Of a stretch of 64,000 nt of DNA, positions 42,438 through 52,440 are shown one piece after another; the first letter of the stretch is position 1; each line of letters begins with the position of its first letter. The notes under the pieces were generated by a model. It was not told the origin of the DNA, ran no database searches, and saw only the letters and a program-made list of their open reading frames with translations. Position numbers and translations under genes: made by a program. Source of the stretch: Planctomycetota bacterium. GTDB lineage: Bacteria; Planctomycetota; Phycisphaerae; WQYP01. The DNA lies in the NCBI GenBank assembly GCA_021827645.1, contig JAKAVA010000060.1:61771-125770 (forward strand), written 5' to 3'.

Positions 42438-43028
42438 TGTTTTATTCTTTCCGCCAAACGCCAATCCCGGGGGCGGCTCCTGCCCCAACCCCACGGATTA
42501 AACCCGAGAGGATACTTGATCGACGCGGCGACGTAAATTGTCGGTATAAATCCTTCGTGCAATGTGCGGGAGGCCGGTGGTAGTTTATGCCGCTTTTCCG
42601 TAATTTTTGTCGGGAGGCAGGCGGGTCGGTAGGCGCACCGGATGCTCCAGCGACTGTTCTGCTTTATTCGGAAATTTAGAAACGGCTTTTCGGCGTAAAG
42701 CACGAGGTGGTGCCGAATAAGGGGACCGCTTTCTGTCCCATACACAGCGTCGTTAAAACCGGCGCCGAGAGGACGGCCACTCTTCTTGACCGTCCCAGCC
42801 AGCCACCGGTCCTACGCACGGGACAGCCCTGCATCGGTTGATGAGGAGGCCCTCTGCCCACAGCCGTAAAAAACACCATAAATATCGCCAATGCATCTAC
42901 AACCGTGCATGTATGAGAGCGGCTGCGGTGACTGGGAACAGCGAATAATCCGGGACCAATGAGGCAAAGGTAGCCTGGTCACGTCGTCGCAACAGTTCGA
43001 AAGACCGCCAAGGCGGTCGGTAAGAGGA
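42438..43028. other. Gene-free region upstream of the PpiD-like gene
   Basis: About 590 bp between two minus-strand genes. The short frames present have no SD or domain. It should hold the promoter of the PpiD-like gene near 42450-42550. It marks the start of an accessory-looking patch that continues to about 45 kb. Confidence 0.4.
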
Positions 43029-43817
43029 TTATAAGCACAGGTAAGAGAAACACGATGCATTGAAGGGAGAGGCCAGGTTGGTGGGTAGCCACCACTGCGG
43101 CGGTGTCTCAACCCCGTGGAACAGCACGAGGAAGACTGACACGTAGGCCGAGCCCATCGCGATCAATCCAGTGGCGGCGGCGGTGAAATTAACGACTACC
43201 CTGAGTGCGTTGCCTGGCAATCGCCGGGAAGATATCGCACGCCTCCAAGATGCAACGATCGGCGAGGAGCATATTAAGCTGATGAGCAGGTCAATCCAAA
43301 GGCTGAGACCTAATATTACGGATGCGAACAGAAACTCGAGCGCCGCTCGGCTCAGCCCCCAGCCATTATGCAAAAGTCCAATCCAAACTGCCGCCGTCAC
43401 GAAGCTGCACAGCAGTGCCTGAAGCCAGCGCCAGACGTTCCGCTTGGAGGGACCGTAGAAGACAGTTCCGCTGACAGTCGAGGTGCTTGCGAGGCAGATT
43501 CCACCGGCGAGGGCTGCGGCCCAATGAGCAACTCGGTAGGCGACGAACGCGCATACGATCGCCAACAGTTGGATTGCTGCCAAGGCGCCGTTAGCTACTT
43601 GGCGGGAACGGGAGCCGGTGGAACCGCCGAAGTATCGGGGGTCGCCAATGGTCAGATAGGCCAATGGTGCCAGCAAAAACAAGGCAAGGAAAAGCGCCGC
43701 CATCCCAATGCCCGTCAACGACGCCCCATAGCGGCCCTCAACGTAACCCAACCCTGCGAGCGCGGCGACAACGTGCGCGTATCTCCAGTGCGCGGCGTAA
43801 AGGTTTCTGACCATTTC
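43029..43817 (-). CDS. Multi-pass membrane protein of unknown function
   Basis: The product is 262 aa from the ATG at 43817, which is preceded by AGGAGGT at good spacing; the frame extends upstream to 44171 but that part reads as non-coding. About six or seven hydrophobic segments alternate with short basic loops (GSTGSRSRQV, GPSKRNVWRW, SWRRAISSRRL). There are no recognisable transporter or enzyme motifs. It sits alone next to Rhs and transposase remnants, so it may be horizontally acquired. Confidence 0.65.
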   Translation of the reverse strand, partial: EMVRNLYAAHWRYAHVVAALAGLGYVEGRYGASLTGIGMAALFLALFLLAPLAYLTIGDPRYFGGSTGSRSRQVANGALAAIQLLAIVCAFVAYRVAHWAAALAGGICLASTSTVSGTVFYGPSKRNVWRWLQALLCSFVTAAVWIGLLHNGWGLSRAALEFLFASVILGLSLWIDLLISLICSSPIVASWRRAISSRRLPGNALRVVVNFTAAATGLIAMGSAYVSVFLVLFHGVETPPQWWLPTNLASPFNASCFSYLCL

Positions 43818-44180
43818 GGTACCTCCTTGTAGCAATTCCTCCGCCCACGGTCCTGGCTGAGGCGGGTCGCCGCTCGTCGTGACTTTGCGTGCACAGCCCC
43901 GGCGTGCGGGGGTGATTTGGCGATCGCCAGCGTTGCGGCCATGGCCCTGCTGGTGCGGATCCAGGTGCCGACGGCCATGTTTGCGAGCAGCGAGGATATC
44001 GCCAGGGCACAAGCCAAAAAAACGAGAAACGGGCGCGGTGCAGGCCGTTGGCTCGTCCCGCCGCTCTATTGGTCGGTCGTCGCCTCTATCATGTCCTCGT
44101 TCCTCCAACTGTGCCTTGTTTTCCTGCGCATTTGTATGGGCCCCGTGGGAGCCGATACCCCATCGGGGCACGCGACGCTC
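43818..44180. other. Gene-free region next to the Rhs remnant
   Basis: About 360 bp. The open frames here are long only because of high GC; none has an SD, domain or signal peptide. Confidence 0.35.
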
Positions 44181-44396
44181 CTACGCCACTGGCGCGCCGT
44201 CGCGGGTTGTCCGGCCGTACTCCCATTCGCCGCCGGCCGGGGAATTGGCGCATTGATACGTATTGGCGTCGTTGATGCACTGGGCCGGGTCCTGCTCCAT
44301 CCATCGGCCGATGCTCGGCGAATAATCACGTGCCCGCTCATCGTACCGCCCCGTCACCGCATCCAGCATCATCCCCTGATGCGGCTTATTCGCCAT
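44181..44396 (-). pseudogene. Rhs-repeat-associated core remnant
   Basis: 71 codons. MLDAVTGRYDERARDYSPS, then IGRWMEQDP and NDANTYQCANSPAG, are the end of the Rhs-repeat-associated core (usually ...YDYRAR.Y.P..GRW...DP......NLY.Y..N.P). Full Rhs proteins exceed 1,000 residues, and both the body and the toxin-bearing C-terminus are missing. This is a decayed fragment. Confidence 0.8.
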
Positions 44397-44514
44397 AGGC
44401 TATGTGCGGCGACTCGTCTCCGATTTGTACATTTATTTTTCATTTATTTCGACCATGAGACCCGAACCCGGGGATTTGGGAAGAAGAATCCTCTGGAGGA
44501 AAAATGGGCATCTG

Positions 44515-44693
44515 GGGTGCCCAGCGGCGTGAAGCACGAGGGGTATCAACGGATATGGAATGATGTGCTGGAACTGCGAAAACGCACGCGTGGTGCCAAA
44601 CGCCGGCGGGAGGTGGATCGTCTGCTCCACTACGTGTCGGATCGACGCACGATGATCAAGTACCCGGAAGTTGCACGTGGGTGTTCACGGTGA
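44515..44693 (+). pseudogene. Possible transposase C-terminal remnant
   Basis: The frame reads GYQRIWNDVLELRKRTRG, AKRRREVDRLLHYVSDRRTM and IKYPEV, and then diverges. Basic helices ending in an R-x-M-x-Y-P element resemble the C-terminal part of several planctomycete transposases just before a GSGPxE motif, which is missing here. There is no start codon in this frame. The family cannot be fixed from this fragment. Confidence 0.35.
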
Positions 44694-44984
44694 CGCTGTC
44701 CGTGATATCCGCCGGGGCCACCGTCGCGACTGATTATTTATTGTTTTAACAAATTCTCCGAACGTTTCCAGCGAAATTTACTTCCACTTGTGACTCCTTA
44801 TGGTTTTATATGGGATTGCGTATGCTGTGTCCTTTGCCGGACAAACGTTCAGGGGCCTTTAACGGACTGTACCAAGCGCGGCGCGGGCCCAAGCGATTGG
44901 CGAATTCGCCGGCCTGCGGAAGGGGAGCCGGGAATACGCAAACCGCGAATTGGGAAGGGATCGCGGGTGCGACACACTGCTGAA

Positions 44985-45005
44985 GGGACAAACCCATCGG
45001 CTCGC
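44985..45005 (+). repeat. Partial REP-like element
   Basis: GGGACAAACCCATCGG followed by CTCGC, matching the right arm, loop (one change) and tail of the REP at 937-962. The 5' arm is mostly lost. It shows the REP family is dispersed over the chromosome, not confined to the RAYT locus. Confidence 0.65.
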
Positions 45006-45241
45006 TCCAGAATCCTCCAAAATCATCTGGATTATTCGTTGTTCATAGCCGCGCCCCCGTGGCAGAAACTGTCGCAGGCCCAAGATTTAGCTGATTGGGC
45101 ACGCGGGATGAAAGAGGAATTATTTCGTGTTATACTTCAGTGTTCGGCGCCGGGCGGTGAAGCACGGCGCGTGCATGGGTTTGTTTACGGAACTGCGACC
45201 GCTCCCTGCTGTGGGAGCCTGCTGATTGGGAAATAGATTTA

Positions 45242-47092
45242 ATGAAACGTCGGGACGAATTACGCAATATCGCCATTATCGCACACGTTGACCATGGCAA
45301 GACGACGCTGGTGGATGCCCTGCTGAGGCAGTCGGGCATGTTCCGCGCCGGGCAGATGGATGAAAAAACGCTCATCCTGGATAACAACCCGCTGGAGAGG
45401 GAACGCGGCATCACCATTTTGGCCAAAAATGTGGCGATGACCTATACCGACCTGAAGCATGTCACACGGAAGATCAACATTATTGACACGCCGGGCCACG
45501 CCGATTTCGGTGGAGAGGTGGAACGCGTGCTGAAAATGGCGGATGGCGTGCTGCTGCTGGTGGACGCATTTGAAGGGCCGATGCCCCAGACGCGCTTTGT
45601 GCTTAAAAAAGCATTCCATTACCACATCAAACCGATTGTGGTGATCAATAAAATCGACCGACCGGATGCACGTCCGGATGAAGTGCTTAACGAAATATTT
45701 GATCTGTTTGTGGAATTGGAAGCCGACGACGAGGCCTTGGATTTTCCGGTGGTTTACGCATCAGGTCGTGCGGGCTATGCGCGTCTGGACCCAACGGATG
45801 AATCGATGGATATGCGCCCCCTTCTTGAAACCATCATCAGCCGCATTCCCGGTCCGGTGGCGGATCTGGAAAAGCCACTGCAGATGCAGGTTACCAACAT
45901 CGACTACAACGAATATGTGGGCCGGATCGGCATCGGACGGGTGTTTAACGGATATCTGCGACGGGGCGAAAAAATCGCCCTGATGAAACGCAACGGCCAA
46001 CAGGAAACGCACTCCATTGTTGAGCTGTTTCTGTTTTCCGGCCTGGGCCGCGAGAAGACCGAACATGTGGAGGCGGGCGATATCTGCGCGGTGGTTGGTA
46101 TTGATGACGTCGATATCGGCGACACGATTGCAAGCCTGGAACATCCCGAGGCACTGCCGCTGATTGATGTGGATGAACCGACGCTGAGCATGATTTTCAG
46201 CGTCAACGACTCCCCATTCGCCGGTCGGGACGGAAAATTTGTCACCAGCCGAAATCTGCGGGATCGCCTGCATCGGGAGTTGCAGAGTAACGTGGCACTG
46301 CGGGTGGAGGATACGTCTTCGGCGGATTCACTGCGCGTCAGCGGACGCGGGCTGCTGCATCTGGGTGTGCTGATTGAAAACATGCGGCGTGAGGGGTACG
46401 AACTGCAGGTGAGCAAGCCAAAGGTCATTTTCAAGGAAGTCAACGGCCATAAGTGTGAGCCCATTGAGAATCTTGTCATTGATGTGCCGCAGAGTTCCGT
46501 CGGCGCGGTGATGGAGGCGATCGGCAACCGGCGGGGCGAACTGGTGAAGATGGATACGAAAGGAAACATGGCGCATCTGGAATTTACCATTCCGGCCCGC
46601 GGTCTGATCGGCCTGCGGACGCGTCTGCTTAATGCGACGCAGGGAGAGGCGATCATGCATCACACATTTCACGACTACCAGTTTATCCGCGGGGCCCTGC
46701 CCGGCCGGCAGAATGGCGTGATGGTCAGCATGGAACTTGGCGTGACCAATGCGTATGCGCTCGACACCCTGCAGGATCGCGGCGTGATGTTCGTTAAGCC
46801 GGGGGATGAGGTGTACGAGGGGATGGTGGTTGGTGAATTTAATAAAGATACCGATATTGTGGTGAACGTTTGCCGAGAGAAGAAGCTTTCCAATATGCGC
46901 ACCACCGCCAGCGATAAAAATATCATTCTCAAACCGCCACGTGATATGTCGCTGGAAATTGCACTGGAATATATTGAAGATGATGAGCTTGTGGAGATCA
47001 CGCCGAAAACCATCCGTATCCGCAAACGCCATTTGAAGGAAAATGAGCGTAAGCGGATCGGTCGTGCCGAGGCGGCGGTACTGGGAGAATAA
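45242..47092 (+). CDS. typA: Ribosome-associated GTPase TypA/BipA
   Basis: The product is 616 aa. It has translation-factor GTPase motifs: [16 protein letters not shown] (G1), ERERGITI (G2), [11 protein letters not shown] (G3) and [10 protein letters not shown] (G4). Domains II, III and V follow, and the BipA-specific C-terminal domain is present ([20 protein letters not shown]). Full length. BipA acts in ribosome assembly and stress adaptation. The SD is weak (GGGAAA). A PHP-phosphatase gene begins 39 bp downstream on the same strand. Confidence 0.97.
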   Translation: MKRRDELRNIAIIAHVDHGKTTLVDALLRQSGMFRAGQMDEKTLILDNNPLERERGITILAKNVAMTYTDLKHVTRKINIIDTPGHADFGGEVERVLKMADGVLLLVDAFEGPMPQTRFVLKKAFHYHIKPIVVINKIDRPDARPDEVLNEIFDLFVELEADDEALDFPVVYASGRAGYARLDPTDESMDMRPLLETIISRIPGPVADLEKPLQMQVTNIDYNEYVGRIGIGRVFNGYLRRGEKIALMKRNGQQETHSIVELFLFSGLGREKTEHVEAGDICAVVGIDDVDIGDTIASLEHPEALPLIDVDEPTLSMIFSVNDSPFAGRDGKFVTSRNLRDRLHRELQSNVALRVEDTSSADSLRVSGRGLLHLGVLIENMRREGYELQVSKPKVIFKEVNGHKCEPIENLVIDVPQSSVGAVMEAIGNRRGELVKMDTKGNMAHLEFTIPARGLIGLRTRLLNATQGEAIMHHTFHDYQFIRGALPGRQNGVMVSMELGVTNAYALDTLQDRGVMFVKPGDEVYEGMVVGEFNKDTDIVVNVCREKKLSNMRTTASDKNIILKPPRDMSLEIALEYIEDDELVEITPKTIRIRKRHLKENERKRIGRAEAAVLGE

Positions 47093-47131
47093 TCTCGTCA
47101 CAGGTTGGGTGCTCGGCGATGGAACGCTTCA

Positions 47132-47854
47132 ATGCCGGAACGAATTGACGTACATAATCATCTCCTGCCGAATCTGGACGACGGGTGCGCATCGCTCGAT
47201 GCTTCATTTGAATGTCTTCGGGGGCTGATGGATGCGGGCTACCGAAGGTTGTTTCTGACTCCGCACACCGGACCGACCGACATCTGCTCCATTCGACCGG
47301 AAGAATCGCTGATACATTTTGACAAATTCACGGCGGCCGTACGCAAAGCGGGATTTGATGTGGAATTGAAACTCGGGGGAGAGGTGCGGCTATCACCTGA
47401 ACTTCTCGCCATGCGAGATTTGACTCTGGCGATCACCTATGGCCTTAAATCGACGTACTGCCTTGTGGATATCTGGGAACCGGATTGGCCGCAGTGGGCA
47501 CAGGACTGCATCGATTGGCTGCTGGGCGCCGGTCGAACGGTTATTCTGGCGCATCCCGAGCGGATGCCGATCATGCAGAAGGATGTGGGGTTAATGGACC
47601 GGCTTGCCCGTCAGGGAGTGCTGTTTCAGGGTAACCTGGGGCCGCTGGGGGGATCGGAGTCTGAACCCATTCGTTTGCTGGCGGAGCAGTTTCTGCGCGA
47701 TGGGCGTTATTTTATGCTTGGCACCGACTGCCACCGACCTTCGCACCTGCCAGCGCGGATTGCGGGCCTGCAGCGTGCGATGGAGATGATTGGTGAAGCG
47801 GCCGTGAACCGACTCACGTGTGACAATCCGATGAAAATCTGGATGGCCTCCTGA
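47132..47854 (+). CDS. CpsB/CapC-type PHP-family tyrosine phosphatase
   Basis: The product is 240 aa from the ATG at 47132, directly before the metal-binding N-terminus; the frame is open to 47105. PHP-domain ligands: IDVHNHLLPNLDDG, FLTPHTGPT, GGEVRL, AHPER and GTDCHRPSH. This is the CpsB (Mn-dependent polymerase-and-histidinol-phosphatase) arrangement. CpsB enzymes dephosphorylate BY-kinases that control exopolysaccharide export. No kinase or wzx/wzy genes are in the window. Confidence 0.86.
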   Translation: MPERIDVHNHLLPNLDDGCASLDASFECLRGLMDAGYRRLFLTPHTGPTDICSIRPEESLIHFDKFTAAVRKAGFDVELKLGGEVRLSPELLAMRDLTLAITYGLKSTYCLVDIWEPDWPQWAQDCIDWLLGAGRTVILAHPERMPIMQKDVGLMDRLARQGVLFQGNLGPLGGSESEPIRLLAEQFLRDGRYFMLGTDCHRPSHLPARIAGLQRAMEMIGEAAVNRLTCDNPMKIWMAS

Positions 47855-48037
47855 AGAGGCGCGAAGGAAGCTTCCCGCAGGCAAGGTGGCGGGTGGGCCA
47901 TTACGCTGCGGCACGCGCGTTTTGTGTGTCGGTGTCCGGGGGGAAATGAGCATTTTGGAAAAACCCCCGGTTGATTCATCCGGAAGACCCACCTAGCATT
48001 GCAGGACGAATGGTGTTGATTTTTCGCGAGAGGCGGT

Positions 48038-49465
48038 ATGCAGTTGAATAGTGATCCTCCCAAGGCACGGACGAGAGGCCAACTCGGGCAAAGCGGTTAC
48101 AGGCCGTGCACTGTCAAGGAAGAATTACGGCGTAATGTTCTGGAGCGCCTTCGAAACAAGACGCCGCTGTTTCCCGGCATGACGGGATATGACGAGACGG
48201 TCGTACCGGAAATCATCAACGGCATTCTCTCGCGGCATGATATTCTTTTCCTCGGCCTGAGGGGGCAGGCGAAAACACGCATGATCCGGATGCTTCCTAA
48301 CCTGTTGGATGAGTGGATTCCGGTGCTGGCGGATTCTGAGTTGCCGGATGATCCGATTCAGCCGCGCCTTTCGATGGGGAAGCGCATCGTTGCCGAGCAG
48401 GGAGATGAGGCACTGATCCGCTGGATGCACCGGAGCGAACGGTTTCACGAAAAACTAGCGACACCGGATGTGACCATTGCCGATCTGATCGGTGAGATCG
48501 ATCTGGTACGGCATGCCCAGGGGCGATTTCTTTCGGATGAATCCACGATGCACTTCGGGCTGATTCCGCGTACCAATCGTGGCATTTTTGCGATGAATGA
48601 ACTGCCGGACCTGGCGCCGAAGATTCAGGTGGGCCTTTTCAATGTGCTGGAGGAGCGCGACGTGCAGATTCGCGGCTATCCGATCCGGCTTGATCTGGAT
48701 ATCAGCATGGTGTTTTCGGCCAATCCGGAGGACTACACCAATCGTGGACGCATTGTAACGCCGCTGAAAGACCGCATCGGCAGCGTCATCCGTACCCATT
48801 ATCCGCTTAATATCCGTGACGCCATTCAAATTACGCAGGATCATGCATGGGTTGCCCGTGATGGGGGCGTGACGGTCAACATTCCCCCATACATGTTTGA
48901 GATATTGGAGGAGTTTGTCCGTCTGGCCCGAAACAGCCCGCACATCAATCAGGCCAGCGGTGTGAGTGTGCGTTGCTCCATCACCAATGCTGAAAATCTC
49001 GTCAGCAGTGCCGAGCGTCGGGCGCTGCTCTGTGGAGAGTCGCAGGTGACGACCCGTATGGATGATCTGGCGTTTGTGAAGGCCAGCAGCCGTGGAAAAA
49101 TCGAGTTGATGCTTGCCGAAGGGGATACGGCGGAGGATAAACTGATTTCATCGGTGTTGGGAGAAGCCGTGAAGGGGATATTCAACAAAGTTGCCGACCC
49201 GGCTGATTTTGAAGACCTGATCGACCAGTTCAAGAGTGGATTGACGCTGGAGGTGGGGGATGATGTGAGTACGGCAACGATGGTGGAAAATTTCGGTCTG
49301 GTTAAGGGTATGAAATCGGCCGTCCATAAATTATGCCGCGAGATGGAACTTGCCACGACCGATGGGAATGTGGCGAGTGTGGGAGAATTTCTGCTCGAGG
49401 CACTGTATGTTAATAATCGCCTGAGCAAGGCATCGACGCGCGGCAAGCAGTTCTTCCGAAAGTGA
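48038..49465 (+). CDS. Magnesium-chelatase-type AAA+ ATPase (MoxR-related)
   Basis: The product is 475 aa. Walker A is GLRGQAKTRMIR (GxxGxxKT with Ala at the usual Gly/Ser position). The Walker B region is IFAMNELPDLAPKIQVGLFN and the sensor region VFSANPEDYTNRGRIVTPLKDR, as in the ChlI/BchI-like and MoxR branches. In relatives such a gene is usually followed by a VWA-domain partner, but here the next gene is convergent yggS. The C-terminal half (about 300-475) is helical. Its client is unknown. No SD stands out before 48038. Confidence 0.82.
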   Translation: MQLNSDPPKARTRGQLGQSGYRPCTVKEELRRNVLERLRNKTPLFPGMTGYDETVVPEIINGILSRHDILFLGLRGQAKTRMIRMLPNLLDEWIPVLADSELPDDPIQPRLSMGKRIVAEQGDEALIRWMHRSERFHEKLATPDVTIADLIGEIDLVRHAQGRFLSDESTMHFGLIPRTNRGIFAMNELPDLAPKIQVGLFNVLEERDVQIRGYPIRLDLDISMVFSANPEDYTNRGRIVTPLKDRIGSVIRTHYPLNIRDAIQITQDHAWVARDGGVTVNIPPYMFEILEEFVRLARNSPHINQASGVSVRCSITNAENLVSSAERRALLCGESQVTTRMDDLAFVKASSRGKIELMLAEGDTAEDKLISSVLGEAVKGIFNKVADPADFEDLIDQFKSGLTLEVGDDVSTATMVENFGLVKGMKSAVHKLCREMELATTDGNVASVGEFLLEALYVNNRLSKASTRGKQFFRK

Positions 49466-49501
49466 TGATGGCGCGGCTGAGCGAATGGCGGCGGACCCGT
49501 T

Positions 49502-50248
49502 TCATAGAGATTCAAGGGCTTGCGTCTGCGATGGCCCGAAAATGGCGGTGCCGACGCGTATGAGTGTGGCCCCCTCTTCTACGGCGGCTTCAAAGTCGTT
49601 GCTCATGCCCATGGATAATTGATCGAAATCATCGGTCGGGTCGCTTTCAAGGCGAATTTCATCAAAGAGTTCCCGCAGGATGATAAAAGATTCCCGCGCT
49701 TTTTCCGGGTCCGGATGGTTGGGTGCCATCGTCATAAGCCCGACAAAACGAAGGGCTGACATATTGCGGAACTGTTCATACATATGTCGCGCGGCGGGAA
49801 GTTTGACGCCGTATTTACTCTCTTCGCCGGATACATTGACCTCCAGCAGTGCGCGAATCATTTTGCCCCGGCGCTGACCAATGGATTCGAGCTCCTCCGC
49901 AAGTCGCATGGAATCTACGCCGTGTATCAGCCATGAATGGCCAGCGGCGGTGGCGGCCTTGTTGCGTTGCAGATGGCCGATCATGTGCCAGCGTACCGCC
50001 GCAGCCAGACCGGGGTCCATGCCTCTGGCTTCCAAGATGGCGGGAAGAGCGGCAATTCGATCCTGCAATTGCTGAACGCGACTTTCACCGAAATCACGAT
50101 GACCACACGCGATCAGATCAACGATCTGATCCATAGATCCGCCCTTGGATACGGCAACGAGCGTAACCGATGTGGGATCACGATTGGCGCGCCGTGCGGC
50201 ATCCACCATCCGCTGTCGAATGACATGATATTTATCCGCTGTCGTCAT
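49502..50248 (-). CDS. yggS: YggS-family PLP homeostasis protein
   Basis: The product is 248 aa. It is a single-domain PLP-binding protein of the alanine-racemase-like fold. The PLP lysine lies in LVAVSKG, followed by the family elements FGESRVQQL and WHMIGHLQRNKA. C-terminal LSMGMSNDFEAAVEEGATLIRVGTAIFG fits. It regulates vitamin B6 and amino-acid pools; no catalytic activity is known. It is convergent with the AAA+ gene, 36 bp apart. Confidence 0.94.
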   Translation of the reverse strand: MTTADKYHVIRQRMVDAARRANRDPTSVTLVAVSKGGSMDQIVDLIACGHRDFGESRVQQLQDRIAALPAILEARGMDPGLAAAVRWHMIGHLQRNKAATAAGHSWLIHGVDSMRLAEELESIGQRRGKMIRALLEVNVSGEESKYGVKLPAARHMYEQFRNMSALRFVGLMTMAPNHPDPEKARESFIILRELFDEIRLESDPTDDFDQLSMGMSNDFEAAVEEGATLIRVGTAIFGPSQTQALESL

Positions 50249-50355
50249 CCTGCGCTTTCACTCAGGCGATCACTCAGTTACACCGCTTGCCATATAGAAA
50301 TTTTACGCGGCGAAGAGTTTTTTTGAAATCGGTCGGTGCCTGAATCGGTTTGCCG

Positions 50356-51492
50356 TTAAATGCCGGCCAGATTCAATACCGGCGTTTTGGCGGCATCCGA
50401 CAAAGGTGTTTCGATCGGTTCTTCGTCAAATGGCATCGCAGTGTATTCCCGCGTCCGCCGGTCTAAGAAGGTCGCAACCGCCTGATCAAAATCCTGCCGA
50501 GAATTAATAGTTCGTATGGCTTCCTTAAACTCCCGGCAGGGCTGCATATGCTTGGAATACCAACTGATCCGTTTTCGGAATTCACAAACCGCCACACGCT
50601 CGTTACGGAAACGCAGCAGGTTGTAGAAATGATCACACATCCATCGGCATTTTTGTTCAATAGACGGCGGCGGTAGTAGTTCGCCGGTACGCAGGTAATG
50701 ATCGATATCTCGTAATAACCAGGGTGCCGAAAGAGCCCCCCGCCCCACCATAACGCCCCGACACCGGGTAACGCGCATCATTTCGTCAGCCTTCGCCGGG
50801 CTGGTGATGTCGCCATTGCCGATGACGGGTATTTTCTGCACCGCCGCCACAACGGCAGCAATTCCATCGAGCCTGACAGAACCGGTAAAGCGCATCTCGG
50901 TCGTTCGCCCATGGATGGTGATGGCGGCGATACCGAGCTGCTCAAGGCGATTGGCCAGAAAGGGTGCAACCATCCGGCGGTCATCCCAGCCAAGTCGTAA
51001 TTTGGCGGTTACGGGTACGTTTTTGACGGTCTGCACGATTTTTTCAACCATGGCCAGCGTTGTTGAAACCCGGCACAGGAGAGCGGATCCGCCATTGCGT
51101 TTGGTAATCTTATCCACGGGACATCCCATGTTGATATCGATGATTGCGGCCCCATGATCGACGGCCCATCGGGCCGCATCGCAGAGTTTTTCAGGGTCGG
51201 CGCCGTAGAGTTGCATCGCAAGCGGGCTGTCTTCCGGACAAGTGGCTGCAAGCTCCATTGAGCGTTTATTTTCTCTTAAAACCCCCTCGGGACAGAGCAG
51301 ATCGGTGCAGGCCAGACTCACGCCGCCGCAGGACCTTGCCACCAAGCGGAATGACAAATCGCAATAACCCGCGATCGGCGCAAGGAGAACCCAACCGGGG
51401 AGTTGAACCGGGCCGATCCGGAGCGGTGCCGGCCGGGTGGTCGGGATCATGCCCGGTGATTGCCGGTTATCAGGTACTGACGCGAGGATCAT
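50356..51492 (-). CDS. dusB: tRNA-dihydrouridine synthase
   Basis: The product is 378 aa. It reduces uridine to dihydrouridine in tRNA D-loops using FMN. N-terminal WVLLAPIAGYCDLSFR, the segment INMGCPVDKITKRNGGSALL containing the catalytic Cys (GCP), TIHGRTTEMRF and VIGNGDITSP (FMN phosphate) are all present. The DusB-type AGSALL-like motif favours this branch. The ATG at 51492 has AGGA 9 nt upstream. The last ~40 residues (DEEPIETPLSDAAKTPVLNL) are an uncommon tail. Confidence 0.9.
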   Translation of the reverse strand: MILASVPDNRQSPGMIPTTRPAPLRIGPVQLPGWVLLAPIAGYCDLSFRLVARSCGGVSLACTDLLCPEGVLRENKRSMELAATCPEDSPLAMQLYGADPEKLCDAARWAVDHGAAIIDINMGCPVDKITKRNGGSALLCRVSTTLAMVEKIVQTVKNVPVTAKLRLGWDDRRMVAPFLANRLEQLGIAAITIHGRTTEMRFTGSVRLDGIAAVVAAVQKIPVIGNGDITSPAKADEMMRVTRCRGVMVGRGALSAPWLLRDIDHYLRTGELLPPPSIEQKCRWMCDHFYNLLRFRNERVAVCEFRKRISWYSKHMQPCREFKEAIRTINSRQDFDQAVATFLDRRTREYTAMPFDEEPIETPLSDAAKTPVLNLAGI

Positions 51493-51561
51493 CGTACATT
51501 TTCCTGTTGGTCAACTCTGCAAAATCCACTTACGTATTGAAGCGAATCGGCCGCATCCGGG

Positions 51562-52284
51562 TCACGAGGCTGGCTGCGCGTTGGTGTAAACATTTTGAAC
51601 ATCATCGTTATCTTCCAGACCGTCGACCAGGGCTTGGAGTTTTTCTGCCTGGTCGGCTGAGATTTCGATGGTCTGAGCGGGGATCATGGTAAGTTCTGCC
51701 GAGACCATCGGAATATGGGCCTGCTCCAAAGCCTTGCGGACTTTTTCAAAATCATTGAGCGCCGTTTCGATGGTATACCCTTCTGGAGCCGTCACCACAT
51801 CCGTCGCGCCCACATCCAGCGCCAATTCGAGCAGTTGATCCTCCTCGACCGCTGCGCGTTCTACCGCAATGATACCCCGGCTTGAAAACATCCATGCCAC
51901 GCTATTGGCGGCCCCTAGAGCCCCCCCATTGCGATCAAAGACCACCCGTATTTCACTGGTGGTGCGATTGCGATTATCGGTGAGCGCATCAACCAGCACG
52001 GCCACGCCGCCGGGAGCATATCCCTCGTAAAGGGTGGGCTCAAAATTGTCGGCACCGAGTTCGCCGGTGCCTTTCTTGACAGCCTTCTCAATGGTGTCGT
52101 TAGGCATATTGGCGGCGCGAGCCTTATCGATTGCATAGCGCAATGCGAGATTGTCGTCCGGGTTTCCGCCCCGTTTGGCGGCGATGATGATGAGGCGGGC
52201 GATTTTACTCCAATGTTTACCACGTCTGGCATCCACAACCGCTTTTTTGTGCTTGATCGACTTCCAGTGCGAATGTCCGGCCAT
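51562..52284 (-). CDS. yebC: YebC/PmpR-family protein
   Basis: The product is 240 aa. Opens with MAGHSHWKSIKHKKAVVDAR and GKHWSKIARLI, the family hallmark, and continues with NPDDNLALRYAIDKARAANM. The final domain contains EDNDDVQNVYTNA. YebC proteins have been described both as DNA-binding regulators and as ribosome-associated translation factors for polyproline stalls. A GAGAGGAA SD precedes the ATG. Confidence 0.95.
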   Translation of the reverse strand: MAGHSHWKSIKHKKAVVDARRGKHWSKIARLIIIAAKRGGNPDDNLALRYAIDKARAANMPNDTIEKAVKKGTGELGADNFEPTLYEGYAPGGVAVLVDALTDNRNRTTSEIRVVFDRNGGALGAANSVAWMFSSRGIIAVERAAVEEDQLLELALDVGATDVVTAPEGYTIETALNDFEKVRKALEQAHIPMVSAELTMIPAQTIEISADQAEKLQALVDGLEDNDDVQNVYTNAQPAS

Positions 52285-52440
52285 AAATTCAAAATTCCTC
52301 TCGAGTCAAGTTCATTGCGTTCAACCGCCGCAGGCATGATAACCAACAGTTCGCCGAGATGGAATTTATAATCTGGTGATGGGGAGCATGGAAAAACGGT
52401 GGCGATGTGGCGCTGTTACTCGGCCCAGTATTCCGGCAGA

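Larger units (their letters stand above)
44397..45241. other. Region without intact genes upstream of typA
   Basis: About 845 bp holding the possible transposase remnant (44515-44693), a partial REP-like element (44985-45005) and, next to typA, a short imperfect hairpin (GCTCCC/GGGAGC near 45203-45220). The typA promoter should be in the last 150 bp. No intact gene is supported. Confidence 0.45.

Noticed and set aside
43917..44693. Plus-strand gene of 258 codons
   Set aside because: Most of the frame is antisense to the Rhs remnant and has no start signal; only its 3' part resembles a transposase fragment.
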